This document shows, piece by piece, positions 31,177-40,135 of a stretch of DNA of 64,000 bases. Origin of the DNA: Streptomyces morookaense (GTDB taxonomy: Bacteria > Actinomycetota > Actinomycetes > Streptomycetales > Streptomycetaceae); assembly GCF_013030945.1 (NCBI RefSeq), contig NZ_JABBXF010000001.1, positions 124,001 through 188,000 on the forward strand, written 5' to 3'. A program made the position numbers and the translations under genes. Within the stretch, counting starts at the first letter, position 1, and every line of letters starts with the position of its first letter. The notes beneath the pieces were generated by a model. The model was not told where the DNA came from, searched no databases, and saw only the letters and a program-made list of their open reading frames with translations.

Positions 31177-32382
31177 ATGGGGCGCCTCGCGCAGACCGAC
31201 GGCCTGACGGACATCCAGCGGGAAATACTCGCCACCGTCCGCGATTTCGTCGACAAGGAGATCCTCCCGGTCGCCACCGGCCTGGAGCACCGCGACGAGT
31301 ACCCGACGCGGATCGTGGAGGGCCTCAAGGAACTCGGCCTGTTCGGGCTGATGATCCCGGAGGAGTACGGCGGGCTCGGTGAGTCCCTTCTCACATACGC
31401 GCTGTGCGTGGAGGAACTCTCCCGCGGCTGGATGAGTGTGTCGGGCATCGTCAACACGCACTTCATCGTCGCCTACATGCTCAAGCAGCACGGCACGCAG
31501 GAGCAGAAGGACCATTTCCTGCCGCGCATGGCAACGGGCGAGGTGCGGGGCGCCTTCTCCATGTCGGAGCCGGGACTGGGCTCCGATGTGTCGGCAATCA
31601 CATCCAAGGGGGTGCGCGACGGCGACGAGTTCGTCCTCAGCGGCCAGAAGATGTGGCTGACGAACGGCGGCTCGTCGACCCTCGTCGCGGTGCTGTGCCG
31701 CACCGACGAGGGCCACCCCGAGGGGACGGCGCCGCACAAGTCGATGACGACCTTCCTCATCGAGAAGGAACCGGGATTCGGACAGGTCAAGCCGGGCCTG
31801 ACCATTCCCGGCAAGATCGACAAGATGGGGTACAAGGGCGTCGACACCACCGAACTGATCATGGACGGCCTGCGTGTTCCGGCCGCCCGCGTGCTCGGCG
31901 GGGTCACCGGACGTGGCTTCTACCACATGATGGACGGCGTCGAGGTGGGCCGCGTCAATGTGGCGGCGCGTGGCTGCGGTGTCGCACAGCGTGCCTTCGA
32001 ACTCGGCGTCTCCTACGCCCAGCAGCGCCACACGTTCGGAAAACCCATCGCGCAACACCAGGCGATCCAGTTCAAACTGGCCGAAATGGCTACAAAGGTC
32101 GAAGCCGCCCATGCAATGATGGTGAATGCGGCGCGGAAGAAGGACTCGGGGCAGCGCAACGACCTGGAGGCCGGGATGGCCAAATACCTGGCCTCCGAGT
32201 ACTGCAAGGAGGTCGTCGAGGACGCCTTCCGCATCCACGGCGGCTACGGCTTCTCCAAGGAGTACGAGATCGAGCGCCTCTACCGCGAGGCACCGATGCT
32301 GCTCATCGGTGAAGGTACGGCCGAGATCCAGAAAATGATCATTGGACGCCGGCTCCTCGAGGAGTACCGGATCCAGGGTTGA
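31177..32382 (+). CDS. mcd: Methylsuccinyl-CoA dehydrogenase (acyl-CoA dehydrogenase family)
   Basis: 401 residues, flavoprotein. Oxidises (2S)-methylsuccinyl-CoA to mesaconyl-CoA, passing electrons to ETF. GLFGLMIPEEYGGLG is the N-terminal helical domain, GAFSMSEPGLGSDVSAI the FAD/substrate loop, GQKMWLTNGG the beta domain, and RQHTFGKPIA-type QQRHTFGKPIAQHQAIQFKL and IHGGYGFSKEYEIERLYREA the C-terminal domain. Lacks the about 150-residue N-terminal extension of the Rhodobacter enzyme. The activity is inferred from the operon; the fold alone would only say acyl-CoA dehydrogenase. Last gene of the ccr operon. Confidence 0.9.
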   Translation: MGRLAQTDGLTDIQREILATVRDFVDKEILPVATGLEHRDEYPTRIVEGLKELGLFGLMIPEEYGGLGESLLTYALCVEELSRGWMSVSGIVNTHFIVAYMLKQHGTQEQKDHFLPRMATGEVRGAFSMSEPGLGSDVSAITSKGVRDGDEFVLSGQKMWLTNGGSSTLVAVLCRTDEGHPEGTAPHKSMTTFLIEKEPGFGQVKPGLTIPGKIDKMGYKGVDTTELIMDGLRVPAARVLGGVTGRGFYHMMDGVEVGRVNVAARGCGVAQRAFELGVSYAQQRHTFGKPIAQHQAIQFKLAEMATKVEAAHAMMVNAARKKDSGQRNDLEAGMAKYLASEYCKEVVEDAFRIHGGYGFSKEYEIERLYREAPMLLIGEGTAEIQKMIIGRRLLEEYRIQG

Positions 32383-32461
32383 ATGTCCGGTTAGAGGCGA
32401 TATAGCAGAGAAGAAGATCACACCCCGTCATCGCTCTTCGGCCAGTGACTGGCTCTGGCGC

Positions 32462-32492
32462 TTGGCCAGTTGCCGCCCGCAACCGATAGCAT
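32462..32492 (+). promoter_or_regulatory. Possible promoter of psd-pssA
   Basis: TTGGCC (32462-32467) and TAGCAT (32487-32492), 19-bp spacer, 60 bp before the psd start. No terminator is obvious after mcd, so some readthrough from the ccr operon is likely. Confidence 0.4.
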
Positions 32493-32552
32493 CCCCGGAA
32501 AGCCGCCGTCCCCCGATCATTAACGCGGCACCCTCCGCTACGAAGGTCACCC

Positions 32553-33209
32553 ATGCCCCACAGCTCTTCCTCTGCACAACGCGACAGCCTCGCCGGCGTA
32601 CGCCTCGCGCGCGGAGCATCGCCGTGGCTCCTCCCGACCGTCGCCACGGCCGCGGTCAGCCTCACGCGGGCCCGCCGCTCCGGGCGCTGGGCGGCGCTGG
32701 CCGTGCCCGCCACCGCGCTCGCGGCGGGCATGCTGTGGTTCTTCCGCGACCCGGAACGCGAGATCGCCCGGGGCCGGGTCATCTCGCCCGCCGACGGCGT
32801 GGTGCAGAGCATCATGCCGTGGAAGGACGGACGCACCCGCGTCGCCATCTTCATGAGCCCGCTGAACGTCCACGTCAACCGCGCGCCGCTGTCCGGCACG
32901 GTGACGTCCGTCGAGCACATCCCCGGCGGCTTCGTTCCGGCGTTCAACAAGGAGAGCGAGAACAACGAGCGCGTCGTCTGGCACTTCGACACCGAGCTCG
33001 GCGACATCGAGATGGTGCAGATCGCCGGCGCGGTCGCCCGTCGCATCGTGCCCTACGTCACCGCGGACACCAAGGTGGAGCAGGGCGACCGCATCGGCCT
33101 GATCCGCTTCGGCTCGCGCGTCGACATCTACCTCCCCGAGGGTGTCGAGGTGGCGGTCGAGGTCGGTCAGGCCACCACGGCAGGAGTGACCCGCCTTGAC
33201 CGTGATTGA
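32553..33209 (+). CDS. psd: Phosphatidylserine decarboxylase (short, type II-like form)
   Basis: 218 residues. A membrane-anchoring N-terminus (WAALAVPATALAAGMLWFF) leads into FRDPERE, ISPADGVVQ, IFMSPLNVHVNRAPLSG and the C-terminal RFGSRVDIYLP. The Gly-Ser in that segment replaces the LGST motif and is where serinolysis cuts the chain into beta and alpha subunits and makes the pyruvoyl group. Produces phosphatidylethanolamine from phosphatidylserine. Its stop overlaps the pssA start by 14 bp, so the two are coupled. Confidence 0.93.
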   Translation: MPHSSSSAQRDSLAGVRLARGASPWLLPTVATAAVSLTRARRSGRWAALAVPATALAAGMLWFFRDPEREIARGRVISPADGVVQSIMPWKDGRTRVAIFMSPLNVHVNRAPLSGTVTSVEHIPGGFVPAFNKESENNERVVWHFDTELGDIEMVQIAGAVARRIVPYVTADTKVEQGDRIGLIRFGSRVDIYLPEGVEVAVEVGQATTAGVTRLDRD

Positions 33210-34056
33210 TCCCGACGCACAGGCCGCCTGGGTCCCGGAGGCGGACCCCCTGGACCCGGACGGCACGGACGACATGCCGCTGTCGACCCGGCTGTCGATA
33301 GCGGACACCCTCACCCTCGGCAATGCGATCTGCGGGTTCATGGCGGTGTACTTCACCACCACCGGCGTCCTCATCCCGCACCTGACGGGCAACGAGGACG
33401 GCGGCATGGCCCGGCACAGCGCGGCGACCGCGGTGATGCTGATGCTGCTCGCGTCGGTCTTCGACCTCTTCGACGGGCTCGTGGCACGCAAGCTGCGCGC
33501 CTCGGCGATGGGGGCGGAGCTGGACAACCTCTCCGACCTGATCAGCTTCGGCCTGGCGCCCGCGTACTTCGTGGTCGTCTGGGGCATGGTCGCCGACGAC
33601 GCGATGCAGCGCGTCTCGGCCGTGGCGGCGATCGTGGTGCTGCTGGCCGTGGTGCTGAGACTCGCCCGCTTCTCGTGCGTGCCGATGCGGGACGGCATCT
33701 TCCAGGGCATGCCGAGCCCCTTCGGGGCGCTGACGGTGGTATCCATCGTGCTGCTGGAGCTCCCCTTCGTGCCGACGCTGCTCGCCATCGTGGGTGTGGC
33801 GTGGCTGATGGTGAGCCGGGTCGAATACCCGAAGCCGCGGGGCCGGCTGGCCGTGGCGATGCTCAGCTGGATCGTCCTCAGCATGGGCCTCCTGGCGGCC
33901 TGGGCCTTCGAGGCCCCGGGCGGCGAGCTGCTGCTGCAGACGGGGTGCGCGCTGCAGGTCGTGCTGGGCGCGGTCATTCCGCTGTTCGCGACGGCACGCC
34001 GGGTGAACACGTTCCGTGACAACCGCCGCGAGGCGAGGGCAGCGCAGCTGCCGTAA
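33196..34056 (+). CDS. pssA: CDP-diacylglycerol-serine O-phosphatidyltransferase
   Basis: 286 residues, integral membrane CDP-alcohol phosphatidyltransferase. The catalytic motif is read directly: DLFDGLVARKLRASAMG, then AELDNLSDLISFG, i.e. the D-G-x2-A-R-x8-G-x3-D-x3-D pattern of four aspartates. About seven hydrophobic helices follow. Makes phosphatidylserine for Psd. TTG 33196 is chosen because GGAG lies 9 nt upstream within the psd end; GTG 33202 is the alternative. Ends at a strong hairpin. Confidence 0.93.
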   Translation: MTVIDPDAQAAWVPEADPLDPDGTDDMPLSTRLSIADTLTLGNAICGFMAVYFTTTGVLIPHLTGNEDGGMARHSAATAVMLMLLASVFDLFDGLVARKLRASAMGAELDNLSDLISFGLAPAYFVVVWGMVADDAMQRVSAVAAIVVLLAVVLRLARFSCVPMRDGIFQGMPSPFGALTVVSIVLLELPFVPTLLAIVGVAWLMVSRVEYPKPRGRLAVAMLSWIVLSMGLLAAWAFEAPGGELLLQTGCALQVVLGAVIPLFATARRVNTFRDNRREARAAQLP

Positions 34057-34073
34057 CGCGTGCCGCGTGCTTG

Positions 34074-34107
34074 ACGGGGCCCGAGCGTCTGCTCGGGCCC
34101 CGTTGCG
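34074..34107 (+). terminator. Strong intrinsic terminator of the ccr-pssA region
   Basis: ACGGGGCCCGAGC (34074-34086), loop GTCT, exact 13-bp complement 34091-34103, then TGCGTTTT. One of the few hairpins here followed by a T-run. Confidence 0.9.
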
Positions 34108-34145
34108 TTTTCCGGTGCGGCCCGGTGATCGCTCCGGTCTTTTCG

Positions 34146-34207
34146 CCCGCCCACCCGCCCGATTACCCCGAACGTCATGACGTTCGGAGCTGGGGCGGGT
34201 GGGCGGG
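34146..34207. repeat. Nested palindrome: 15-bp outer arms around a 20-bp perfect palindrome
   Basis: Outer arm CCCGCCCACCCGCCC (34146-34160) is exactly complementary to 34193-34207. Inside it CCGAACGTCA (34168-34177) and TGACGTTCGG (34178-34187) form a perfect 20-bp palindrome. It sits between the pssA terminator and the stop of the convergent glycerate kinase at 34221. It may be the kinase gene's terminator, but the loopless inner palindrome is more like a protein site or a cruciform. Confidence 0.8.
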
Positions 34208-34220
34208 AAGAGCTCTGAAC

Positions 34221-35324
34221 TCAGCCCAGGAAGTCCCGCGCGATGGACTCGGCCGCACGCTCCAGCAACGGCCCCGCGTGGGCCATGCACCGCTCGGGGT
34301 CCGGCTCCAGATCCGTCAGCGCGTAAGCGCGCGAGATACCCACCGCAGCCAGCGCCGCAGGCACCACGGCCAGCCGCCCGCAGACGGCAACCACTTCCGC
34401 GCCCCGCAGCCGGGCCGCCGCGGCGACGCCCACCGGCGCCTTGCCGTGCAACGTCTGCTCGTCCAGCGACCCCTCCCCCGTGATCACCAGCCGGCACCCG
34501 GCAACAGCCCGCTCGAAGCCCAGCACGTCGAGCATCACCTCGATCCCGGGACGGAACGTCGCACCGAGCCCCACCAGCGCCCCGTACCCGACGCCTCCCG
34601 CGGCCCCGGCGCCGGGCGCATCGGCGAGGGCCGGTTCCAGCACCCGCGCAAAGTGCGCAAGGGCCGCGTCCAGCACCGCCACATCGTCCGGCGAGGCCCC
34701 CTTCTGCGGCCCGTACACCGCGGCCGCCCCCCGTGGCCCGGTCAGCGGATTGTCGACATCGCTCGCGAGCACGACAGCCGTCCCGCGCAGCCGCGGGTCG
34801 AGCCCGGACAGGTCGGCCGTGGCCAGCGCGGCGACCCCCGCTCCCCCGGGTCCGACGGGCCGCCCCGCCCCGTCCAGGAACCGCGCCCCGAGCGCGGCGA
34901 GCATCCCGGCGCCGCCGTCCGTCGTGGCGCTGCCGCCCACGCCGAGCACGATCGTCCGCGCCCCCGCGTCGAGCGCGGCCCGCACCAGCTCGCCCGTGCC
35001 GTACGTCGTGGCCGTCAACGGCGCCCCGGCCCCGTACCGCAGCCCGGACGCCTCGGCCATCTCCACCACGGCGGTGCCGTCCGCCCGGCGGAAGGCGTAG
35101 GCCGCGCGGACCCGCTGCCCCGCCGGGCCGGTGACCGGCACCTCGCGCCGCTCGTACCCGGCCGCGACGGCCGCGTCGACCGTCCCGTCGCCCCCGTCCG
35201 CGACGGGCAGCGCGACAACCTCCGTCCCCGCCGCGGCCCTCCGCAGCCCGGCGCCGACGTGCTCGGCGACCTCGACGGCCGTCAGCGAGCCCTTGAACTT
35301 GTCCGAGGCGATCAGCACACGCAT
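34221..35324 (-). CDS. glxK: Glycerate kinase (GlxK/GK-I family)
   Basis: 367 residues. MRVLIASDKFKGSLTAVEVA is the diagnostic start, followed by LPVADGGDGTVDA, LGVGGSATTDGGAGML and ITGEGSLDEQTLHGKAPVGV. Phosphorylates glycerate, probably to 2-phosphoglycerate, linking glyoxylate carbon to glycolysis. Interesting next to the ethylmalonyl-CoA pathway, which releases glyoxylate, though the gene is on the other strand. ATG 35324 fixed by the conserved N-terminus. Confidence 0.93.
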   Translation of the reverse strand: MRVLIASDKFKGSLTAVEVAEHVGAGLRRAAAGTEVVALPVADGGDGTVDAAVAAGYERREVPVTGPAGQRVRAAYAFRRADGTAVVEMAEASGLRYGAGAPLTATTYGTGELVRAALDAGARTIVLGVGGSATTDGGAGMLAALGARFLDGAGRPVGPGGAGVAALATADLSGLDPRLRGTAVVLASDVDNPLTGPRGAAAVYGPQKGASPDDVAVLDAALAHFARVLEPALADAPGAGAAGGVGYGALVGLGATFRPGIEVMLDVLGFERAVAGCRLVITGEGSLDEQTLHGKAPVGVAAAARLRGAEVVAVCGRLAVVPAALAAVGISRAYALTDLEPDPERCMAHAGPLLERAAESIARDFLG

Positions 35325-35446
35325 CGCTTCTGCCACCCTCCTCCGTCGCGCCGCAGCGACCTTATCCACGGGAACGGGCGGAGCCCAGAGGTACGGCGGC
35401 GTGCCAGCCCGGGCAATCGGCCTCTTCCCGGCCATAGTGGGGCGTC

Positions 35447-37126
35447 ATGAGCACCGACGCGCACGATCCCCAGGCGGGCCCTCCGGACCTGCCGCTCGTC
35501 GCCATCGGCGGTCTCGCCGTCGTGGCCGTGGTCGCCTGGGCGGCCCTCGGCAAGCGCTCCTTCGACCGGGTGTCGGGGTCGGCCCTGGGCTGGGTGCTGA
35601 ACAACTTCGCCTGGCTGTTCGTGATCGCCGCCGACGTCTTCCTCGCGCTGTGCGTGGTCATCGCCTTCAGCCGGTTCGGCCGCATCCGGCTCGGGAAGGA
35701 CGACGACCGGCCGGAGTTCGGCAACCTCGCCTGGATCGCGATGATGTTCAGCGCGGGCATGGGCATCGGCCTGATGTTCTACGGGGTCGGGGAGCCGCTC
35801 CAGCACTTCGTCTCCCCGCCGCCGGGCAGCGGGGTGACCGCCGGTTCCCCCGCGGCGGCCCGGACGGCGCTGGAGTACTCGTTCTTCCACTGGACCCTGC
35901 ATCCCTGGGCCATCTACGGGATGTCCGGCCTGGCCCTGGCCTACGCCGGTTTCCGCAAGGGCCGCAGCAACCGGCTCAGCGCCGCGTTCGCCCCGCTGCT
36001 CGGGGAGGAGCGGGCGGCAGGCTGGCCGGGCCGGGTGATCGATCTGCTGGCCGTCTTCGCCACGGTCTTCGGCACGGCGACGAGCCTGGGGCTGGGCGCC
36101 CTCCAGGTCTCCAAGGGCCTCAACATCACCACGGGCGTCCAGGACTCCCGGTCGCTGGAACTGATCATCATCGCCGGCCTGTCGGCGGCCTTCGTGCTCT
36201 CCGCCTTCTCGGGCCTGCACAAGGGCGTGAAGTGGCTCAGCACGCTCAACATCGTGCTCGCGGCCTGCCTGATGCTGTTCGTCTTCGTGGTCGGCCCGAC
36301 GGTCTTCGTCCTCAACACCGTTCCCGCCGCGGTGGGCGGCTACCTCCAGGACCTGCTGACGCTGGCCACACGCACCGGCGCCTTCACGGACTCGAAGTGG
36401 CTCGGCGCGTGGACGGTCTTCTACTGGGCGTGGTGGCTGTCGTGGGCCCCGTTCGTCGGCACCTTCATCGCCCGTATCTCCCGCGGCCGTACGATCCGCG
36501 AGTTCCTGATCGGCGTCCTGCTGGTGCCCAGCGGCGCGACGGTGGTGTGGTTCTGCGTGATGGGCGGCAGCGCCCTGCGGCTGGACATGACCGGCGCGGC
36601 CGACATGGCGGGAACGGTCAAACAGGGCGCGGAGGCCTCGCTGTTCGCGCTGCTGGACACGCTGCCGCTGTCGGCGGTGGTGTCGTGGCTGGCGATGCTG
36701 TTGGTGATGACGTACTTCATCACGAGCGCGGACTCCGCATCCCTGGTGATGGGTTCGCTGTCCAGCCGGGGCGCGCTGCACCCGCGGACGTGGCTGGTGG
36801 TGACGTGGGGCGTGCTGATGGCCGCGGTGGCGGCGGTTCTTCTGGTGGCCGGCGGGCTGGGCTCGCTCCAATCGGCCACGATCCTCGTGGCGTTGCCGTT
36901 CGTCGTGGTGATGCTGGCCCTGTGCTGGGCCCTGCTGAGCGAACTCCGCGAGGACCCGGGCGCGGGCCCGGCCCGGCACCACGCCCTGCACGGCCTGGGC
37001 GACGCCATGCGCACGATGATCGGCGAGGCCGTCACGGAGACGGGCCCGGTGCGGCACCCGAGGCTGCGGCGCGTCGCGCGGAGCGCGCGGGAGCGGGGGG
37101 ACGACACGGAGGGGGGCAAGGGCTGA
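35447..37126 (+). CDS. BCCT-family betaine/choline/carnitine transporter
   Basis: 559 residues, 12 helices. AWIAMMFSAGMGIGLMFYGV is the TM3 glycine-rich stretch with the M-G-I-G motif, and EYSFFHWTLHPWAIYGMSGL follows. WTVFYWAWWLSWAPFVGTF is the family's TM8 tryptophan signature, and ARISRGRTIREFLIGVLLVP follows it. The methionine in the MGIGLM stretch is typical of sodium-coupled glycine-betaine carriers, so osmoprotectant uptake is likely. The C-terminal tail is short and charged, suggesting limited osmosensing. ATG 35447 is preceded by GGGG. Confidence 0.93.
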   Translation: MSTDAHDPQAGPPDLPLVAIGGLAVVAVVAWAALGKRSFDRVSGSALGWVLNNFAWLFVIAADVFLALCVVIAFSRFGRIRLGKDDDRPEFGNLAWIAMMFSAGMGIGLMFYGVGEPLQHFVSPPPGSGVTAGSPAAARTALEYSFFHWTLHPWAIYGMSGLALAYAGFRKGRSNRLSAAFAPLLGEERAAGWPGRVIDLLAVFATVFGTATSLGLGALQVSKGLNITTGVQDSRSLELIIIAGLSAAFVLSAFSGLHKGVKWLSTLNIVLAACLMLFVFVVGPTVFVLNTVPAAVGGYLQDLLTLATRTGAFTDSKWLGAWTVFYWAWWLSWAPFVGTFIARISRGRTIREFLIGVLLVPSGATVVWFCVMGGSALRLDMTGAADMAGTVKQGAEASLFALLDTLPLSAVVSWLAMLLVMTYFITSADSASLVMGSLSSRGALHPRTWLVVTWGVLMAAVAAVLLVAGGLGSLQSATILVALPFVVVMLALCWALLSELREDPGAGPARHHALHGLGDAMRTMIGEAVTETGPVRHPRLRRVARSARERGDDTEGGKG

Positions 37127-37147
37127 CCGCCCTGCCCCCTCCGCTGC

Positions 37148-37720
37148 TCAGGCGAAGTCCACCGCCATGTGGGCGCTCATCGACTGCAGCCCGCCCGAGG
37201 TGCATTGGGCGCCCGAGATGACGGGCACCACCGTGTCCCCGTCGTTGCTCAGCGTGCCGCCGGTGATGACGCAGTGGAAGGTGACGGTCCCGTTGGTGGG
37301 GTCGGTGTTCACCGTGAACTGGATGGTGCTCGTCGACTTGTCGGACCAGGTGATCGTGCCGGTGCCCTGTGCGGTGAACAGCACGCCGCACGGGCCCTTG
37401 CCGGCGCCGTCGGCGGTCGCCGTGCCGCTCGCCGTGGCCGTGGCGGACTGCAGCCGGGCGTAGTTGCCGTTGGCCGACGTGCAACTGCTCAGCGACGCCG
37501 TGACGTTGACCGACGCGCTTCCGTTGGGCTTGAGCGCGGGACTCATGGCCATGGTGAACTGCGCGGCACAGGCCAGGTCCCCCTGCGCCGCGCGGGCCGG
37601 GACGGCGGCCGGCCCGGCGACGACCGCTGCCGCGATCAGGGCGACGGAACCGGCCCACGCCCACAGTCTCCTGACACGGCCGTCGAGCCGACGGGTGATG
37701 TGCATGCGTATGGCGTGCAT
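37148..37720 (-). CDS. Secreted beta-rich hypothetical protein
   Basis: 190 residues with a signal peptide at about 10-45 (RLWAWAGSVALIAAAVVAGP, cleavage near ARA-AQG). The mature part is Thr/Ser/Gly rich with C50, C79 and three further cysteines and repeated short strands (SASVNVTASLSSC, TSTIQFTVNTDP, HCVITGGTLS). Domain family not recognised; the overall pattern resembles small secreted streptomycete beta proteins. ATG 37720 is 6 nt from AGGAGG; ATG 37723 immediately before it is also possible. Confidence 0.7.
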   Translation of the reverse strand: MHAIRMHITRRLDGRVRRLWAWAGSVALIAAAVVAGPAAVPARAAQGDLACAAQFTMAMSPALKPNGSASVNVTASLSSCTSANGNYARLQSATATASGTATADGAGKGPCGVLFTAQGTGTITWSDKSTSTIQFTVNTDPTNGTVTFHCVITGGTLSNDGDTVVPVISGAQCTSGGLQSMSAHMAVDFA

Positions 37721-37855
37721 CATGCGCCTCCTTCGGGTTGGCGGTACGAGTGTGGGCGGAGGTACCGCTTCCGTCTCCCCGTGGGTTGCGGCGCACAGGC
37801 GGGCGCCCGGGCGCGTCACGCACCCGGGCGGCGCCCGGTGAACGGCGGAAGCCGC

Positions 37856-39001
37856 TCAGCCCTTTACGCACCCCTGGACCGCCGCCATCAGCCGTCGCGC
37901 ACGCGGGTCCCCGTGGCCCACCATGCGGTTGGGCACGTATGCGAAGCCGACGCCGAACTCGTCGTCGCCGAAGGCCACCGAGCCGCCCGAGCCCTCGTGA
38001 CCGAAGCTGCGCGCGCCGAGCAGCGGGAGCACGCCCGGCGAGTCGATCGTGAAGCCGGTGCCCCAGCGGGCGCCCATGTCCGGTATGCCGCCCCACGACG
38101 CACCGGCAGTCTGCTCCCGCACCGCATCGGTGATCGTCTCGTGCGACAGCAGACGCGGTCGGCCGTCCACACCGGTCGCCGCCACCGCGTACAGCGCGGC
38201 CAGGCCGCCTGCCGACGAGACCGCGCCCGTCGCGGGGACCTCGGCGGTCAGCATCGCGGGAGAGTTCCAGCCGCGCGGGTCGTCGATGCCGGGAAAGACG
38301 AACTCCCCGTTCATCGTGAGGATCCGGTAGAAGATCGACTCCGGGCCCGGCAGCCCGGGCCGGCCCTCGGCCTCGGTGAGCCGGGCCAGGCGCGGCACCT
38401 CCTCCTGCGGCACGCCGATCCAGGTGCGCAGGCCGAGCTCGTCCGCTATCGCCTTGCGGAAGTAGGCGCCCGGGGTGAGCCCGGTGATCCGCCGGATCGC
38501 CTCGCCGACGAGCCAGCCGAAGGTGTGGCCGTGGTACTCGTGCGCGGTGCCCGGCTCCCAGTAGGGCTCCTGCACCTCCAGGGCCCGGACGACCGGGTCC
38601 CACTGCATGATCTCGTCGAAGCCCGGCGTCAGGTCGAGGACGGGCAGCCCCGCGCGGTGCGCGAGGACCATGCGCAGCGTGATCCCCTCCTTGCCGCGCT
38701 GCCCGAACTCCGGCCAGTAGCCGGCCATCGGCGCATCGAGGTCGAGGCGGCCCTCCTGGGCGAGGTGCAGGGCGCAGATGGTCACGATGCCCTTTGCGGT
38801 GGAGAACACCGGGGCGGCCGTGTCCGCCTCCCATGCCCTGCCGTCCCGCTCGTCCGCGATGCCGCCCCACAGGTTCACGACCTGGCGGCCGTCCACGAAC
38901 AGGGAGACGGCCGCGCCGAGTTCACCGAATTCGTCGAAGTTGCGGGAGAACTCGTCCGCGACGGGACCGAACCCCTCGTCGGCCCATCCGTTGTGCTTCA
39001 C
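37856..39001 (-). CDS. Serine hydrolase, class C beta-lactamase fold (family VIII esterase)
   Basis: 381 residues. VFSTAKGIV contains the SxxK nucleophile motif (Ser-Thr-Ala-Lys), and EYHGHTFGWLVGEAI carries the Tyr of the YxN/YxH motif, with a late HEGSGGS segment taking the place of KTG. No signal peptide. Such enzymes (EstB/LovD-like) act as esterases or acyltransferases, seldom as beta-lactamases. GTG 39001 is about 10 nt after GAAGG; upstream in-frame codons look non-coding. Confidence 0.9.
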   Translation of the reverse strand: MKHNGWADEGFGPVADEFSRNFDEFGELGAAVSLFVDGRQVVNLWGGIADERDGRAWEADTAAPVFSTAKGIVTICALHLAQEGRLDLDAPMAGYWPEFGQRGKEGITLRMVLAHRAGLPVLDLTPGFDEIMQWDPVVRALEVQEPYWEPGTAHEYHGHTFGWLVGEAIRRITGLTPGAYFRKAIADELGLRTWIGVPQEEVPRLARLTEAEGRPGLPGPESIFYRILTMNGEFVFPGIDDPRGWNSPAMLTAEVPATGAVSSAGGLAALYAVAATGVDGRPRLLSHETITDAVREQTAGASWGGIPDMGARWGTGFTIDSPGVLPLLGARSFGHEGSGGSVAFGDDEFGVGFAYVPNRMVGHGDPRARRLMAAVQGCVKG

Positions 39002-39203
39002 CTGGCCACTGCCTTCTCGTACGTGGGACGTTCGACCCCCGAACGATACGTGTGACGGGTCGTCGGCTCGAATGAATTTCCAGGGGAGAACGGTGGGTTC
39101 CCTCATCGAAAAGGCCGGTGGCCCGGCCATCGCTGGCGGGCCACCGGCAGTTCCTCAGGGGGTGGGTCCGGTGCGGGTTCGGTGCGGGTCTACGGAATGC
39201 CGC

Positions 39204-39899
39204 TCATCGTTTGGGGGGCCGGGAGGGCGCCGCCGGGACGGTGCCCGGGGGCCGGCTCTGGTCGGTCTTGGGGGCGGCGGGGGCCACGGGGGCGCTCGGC
39301 CGCGGGGGTGCGGCGGGTTTCACCGGCACCGAGGGATTCGCCTTGGGCGGCCGCGAGGGGGCGACGGCGCCGTTCCCCTTGGGGGCGAGGGGCCGGGGAG
39401 GGCCGCCGGGCTTCATGGGCCCCGCGGGTTTCACGGGGGCGGCAGGCTTTGCGGGAGCGACGGGTTTTCCGTGTCCCTGGCCCTTGTGCCCCTGGCCGGC
39501 GGTCCCCTTGTAGACCCCTCCCACGGTGCCGGCCGGGCGGCAGAGGGGCACCGCCCCGTAGCTCTTCACGTAGTGCGCGCTCATCCAGCCGTTCTGGCTC
39601 TCGGCGAGCCGGTACCAGTAGCGGTTGCCCTGCACGCTCTCGCCCTGGAGCTTGCAGGCGATGAGGACCCCGTCCCCCGGTCCGCGGGTGTCGATGACCT
39701 TCGAGGTGGTCGTGGACCCGTTGCGCACGTACTGGCCCGTCCGGGAGACCACCATGCCGGGCACCCGGCTGTTGTGCCCGTCCGCCGCGATGGCGAACGC
39801 GGCCCCGCCCGCCGTGGCACACAGGGCGAGCGTCACCCCCATGGCGGTGGCTCCGCGCCTGGTCGTAAAGAACGCGGACCGTGTCTTAAAAAGCGACAT
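39204..39899 (-). CDS. Secreted SH3-like protein with long Pro/Lys/Ala tail
   Basis: 231 residues. Signal peptide at about 15-40 (GATAMGVTLALCATAGGAAF). Residues about 45-120 look like a bacterial SH3 domain (YVRNGSTTTSKVIDTRGPGD, LIACKLQGESVQGNRYWYRL, GWMSAHYVKSYG), which usually binds peptidoglycan. The last about 95 residues are low-complexity with KPAAPxKP-type repeats, likely spanning the cell wall. ATG 39899 follows GGAAGGGG. The 237-bp upstream gap is AT-richer than its surroundings and is shared with the divergent sirtuin gene. Confidence 0.85.
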   Translation of the reverse strand: MSLFKTRSAFFTTRRGATAMGVTLALCATAGGAAFAIAADGHNSRVPGMVVSRTGQYVRNGSTTTSKVIDTRGPGDGVLIACKLQGESVQGNRYWYRLAESQNGWMSAHYVKSYGAVPLCRPAGTVGGVYKGTAGQGHKGQGHGKPVAPAKPAAPVKPAGPMKPGGPPRPLAPKGNGAVAPSRPPKANPSVPVKPAAPPRPSAPVAPAAPKTDQSRPPGTVPAAPSRPPKR

Positions 39900-40135
39900 G
39901 TCGCCCCTTCCACTCACAGAGACTCTGAAGTGGCACAGGAACATATTTGTCGTAATACAGCTGCGAGACGGCTCCGATTCCTGGTCCGGATGCCGCTCTC
40001 TCATCACCCACGCGAGGGACCTACGGACATACAGAACGACTCCACGCAGGTGACCGGCGCGGCACGCCGGAAAAGTCGACAGATCCATAGATCCGCGACA
40101 GCCGGACGCCCCGCGGCACGCCTACCCTCGCAACC

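Noticed and set aside
13972..32382. PPTase, O-methyltransferase and ccr as signs of a biosynthetic gene cluster
   Set aside because: No polyketide synthase, NRPS module, carrier protein or export/resistance set is in the window; these genes are also common in primary metabolism.
37856..39001. Reading the SxxK protein as an antibiotic beta-lactamase
   Set aside because: It lacks a signal peptide and the KTG box; the pattern fits family VIII esterases better.
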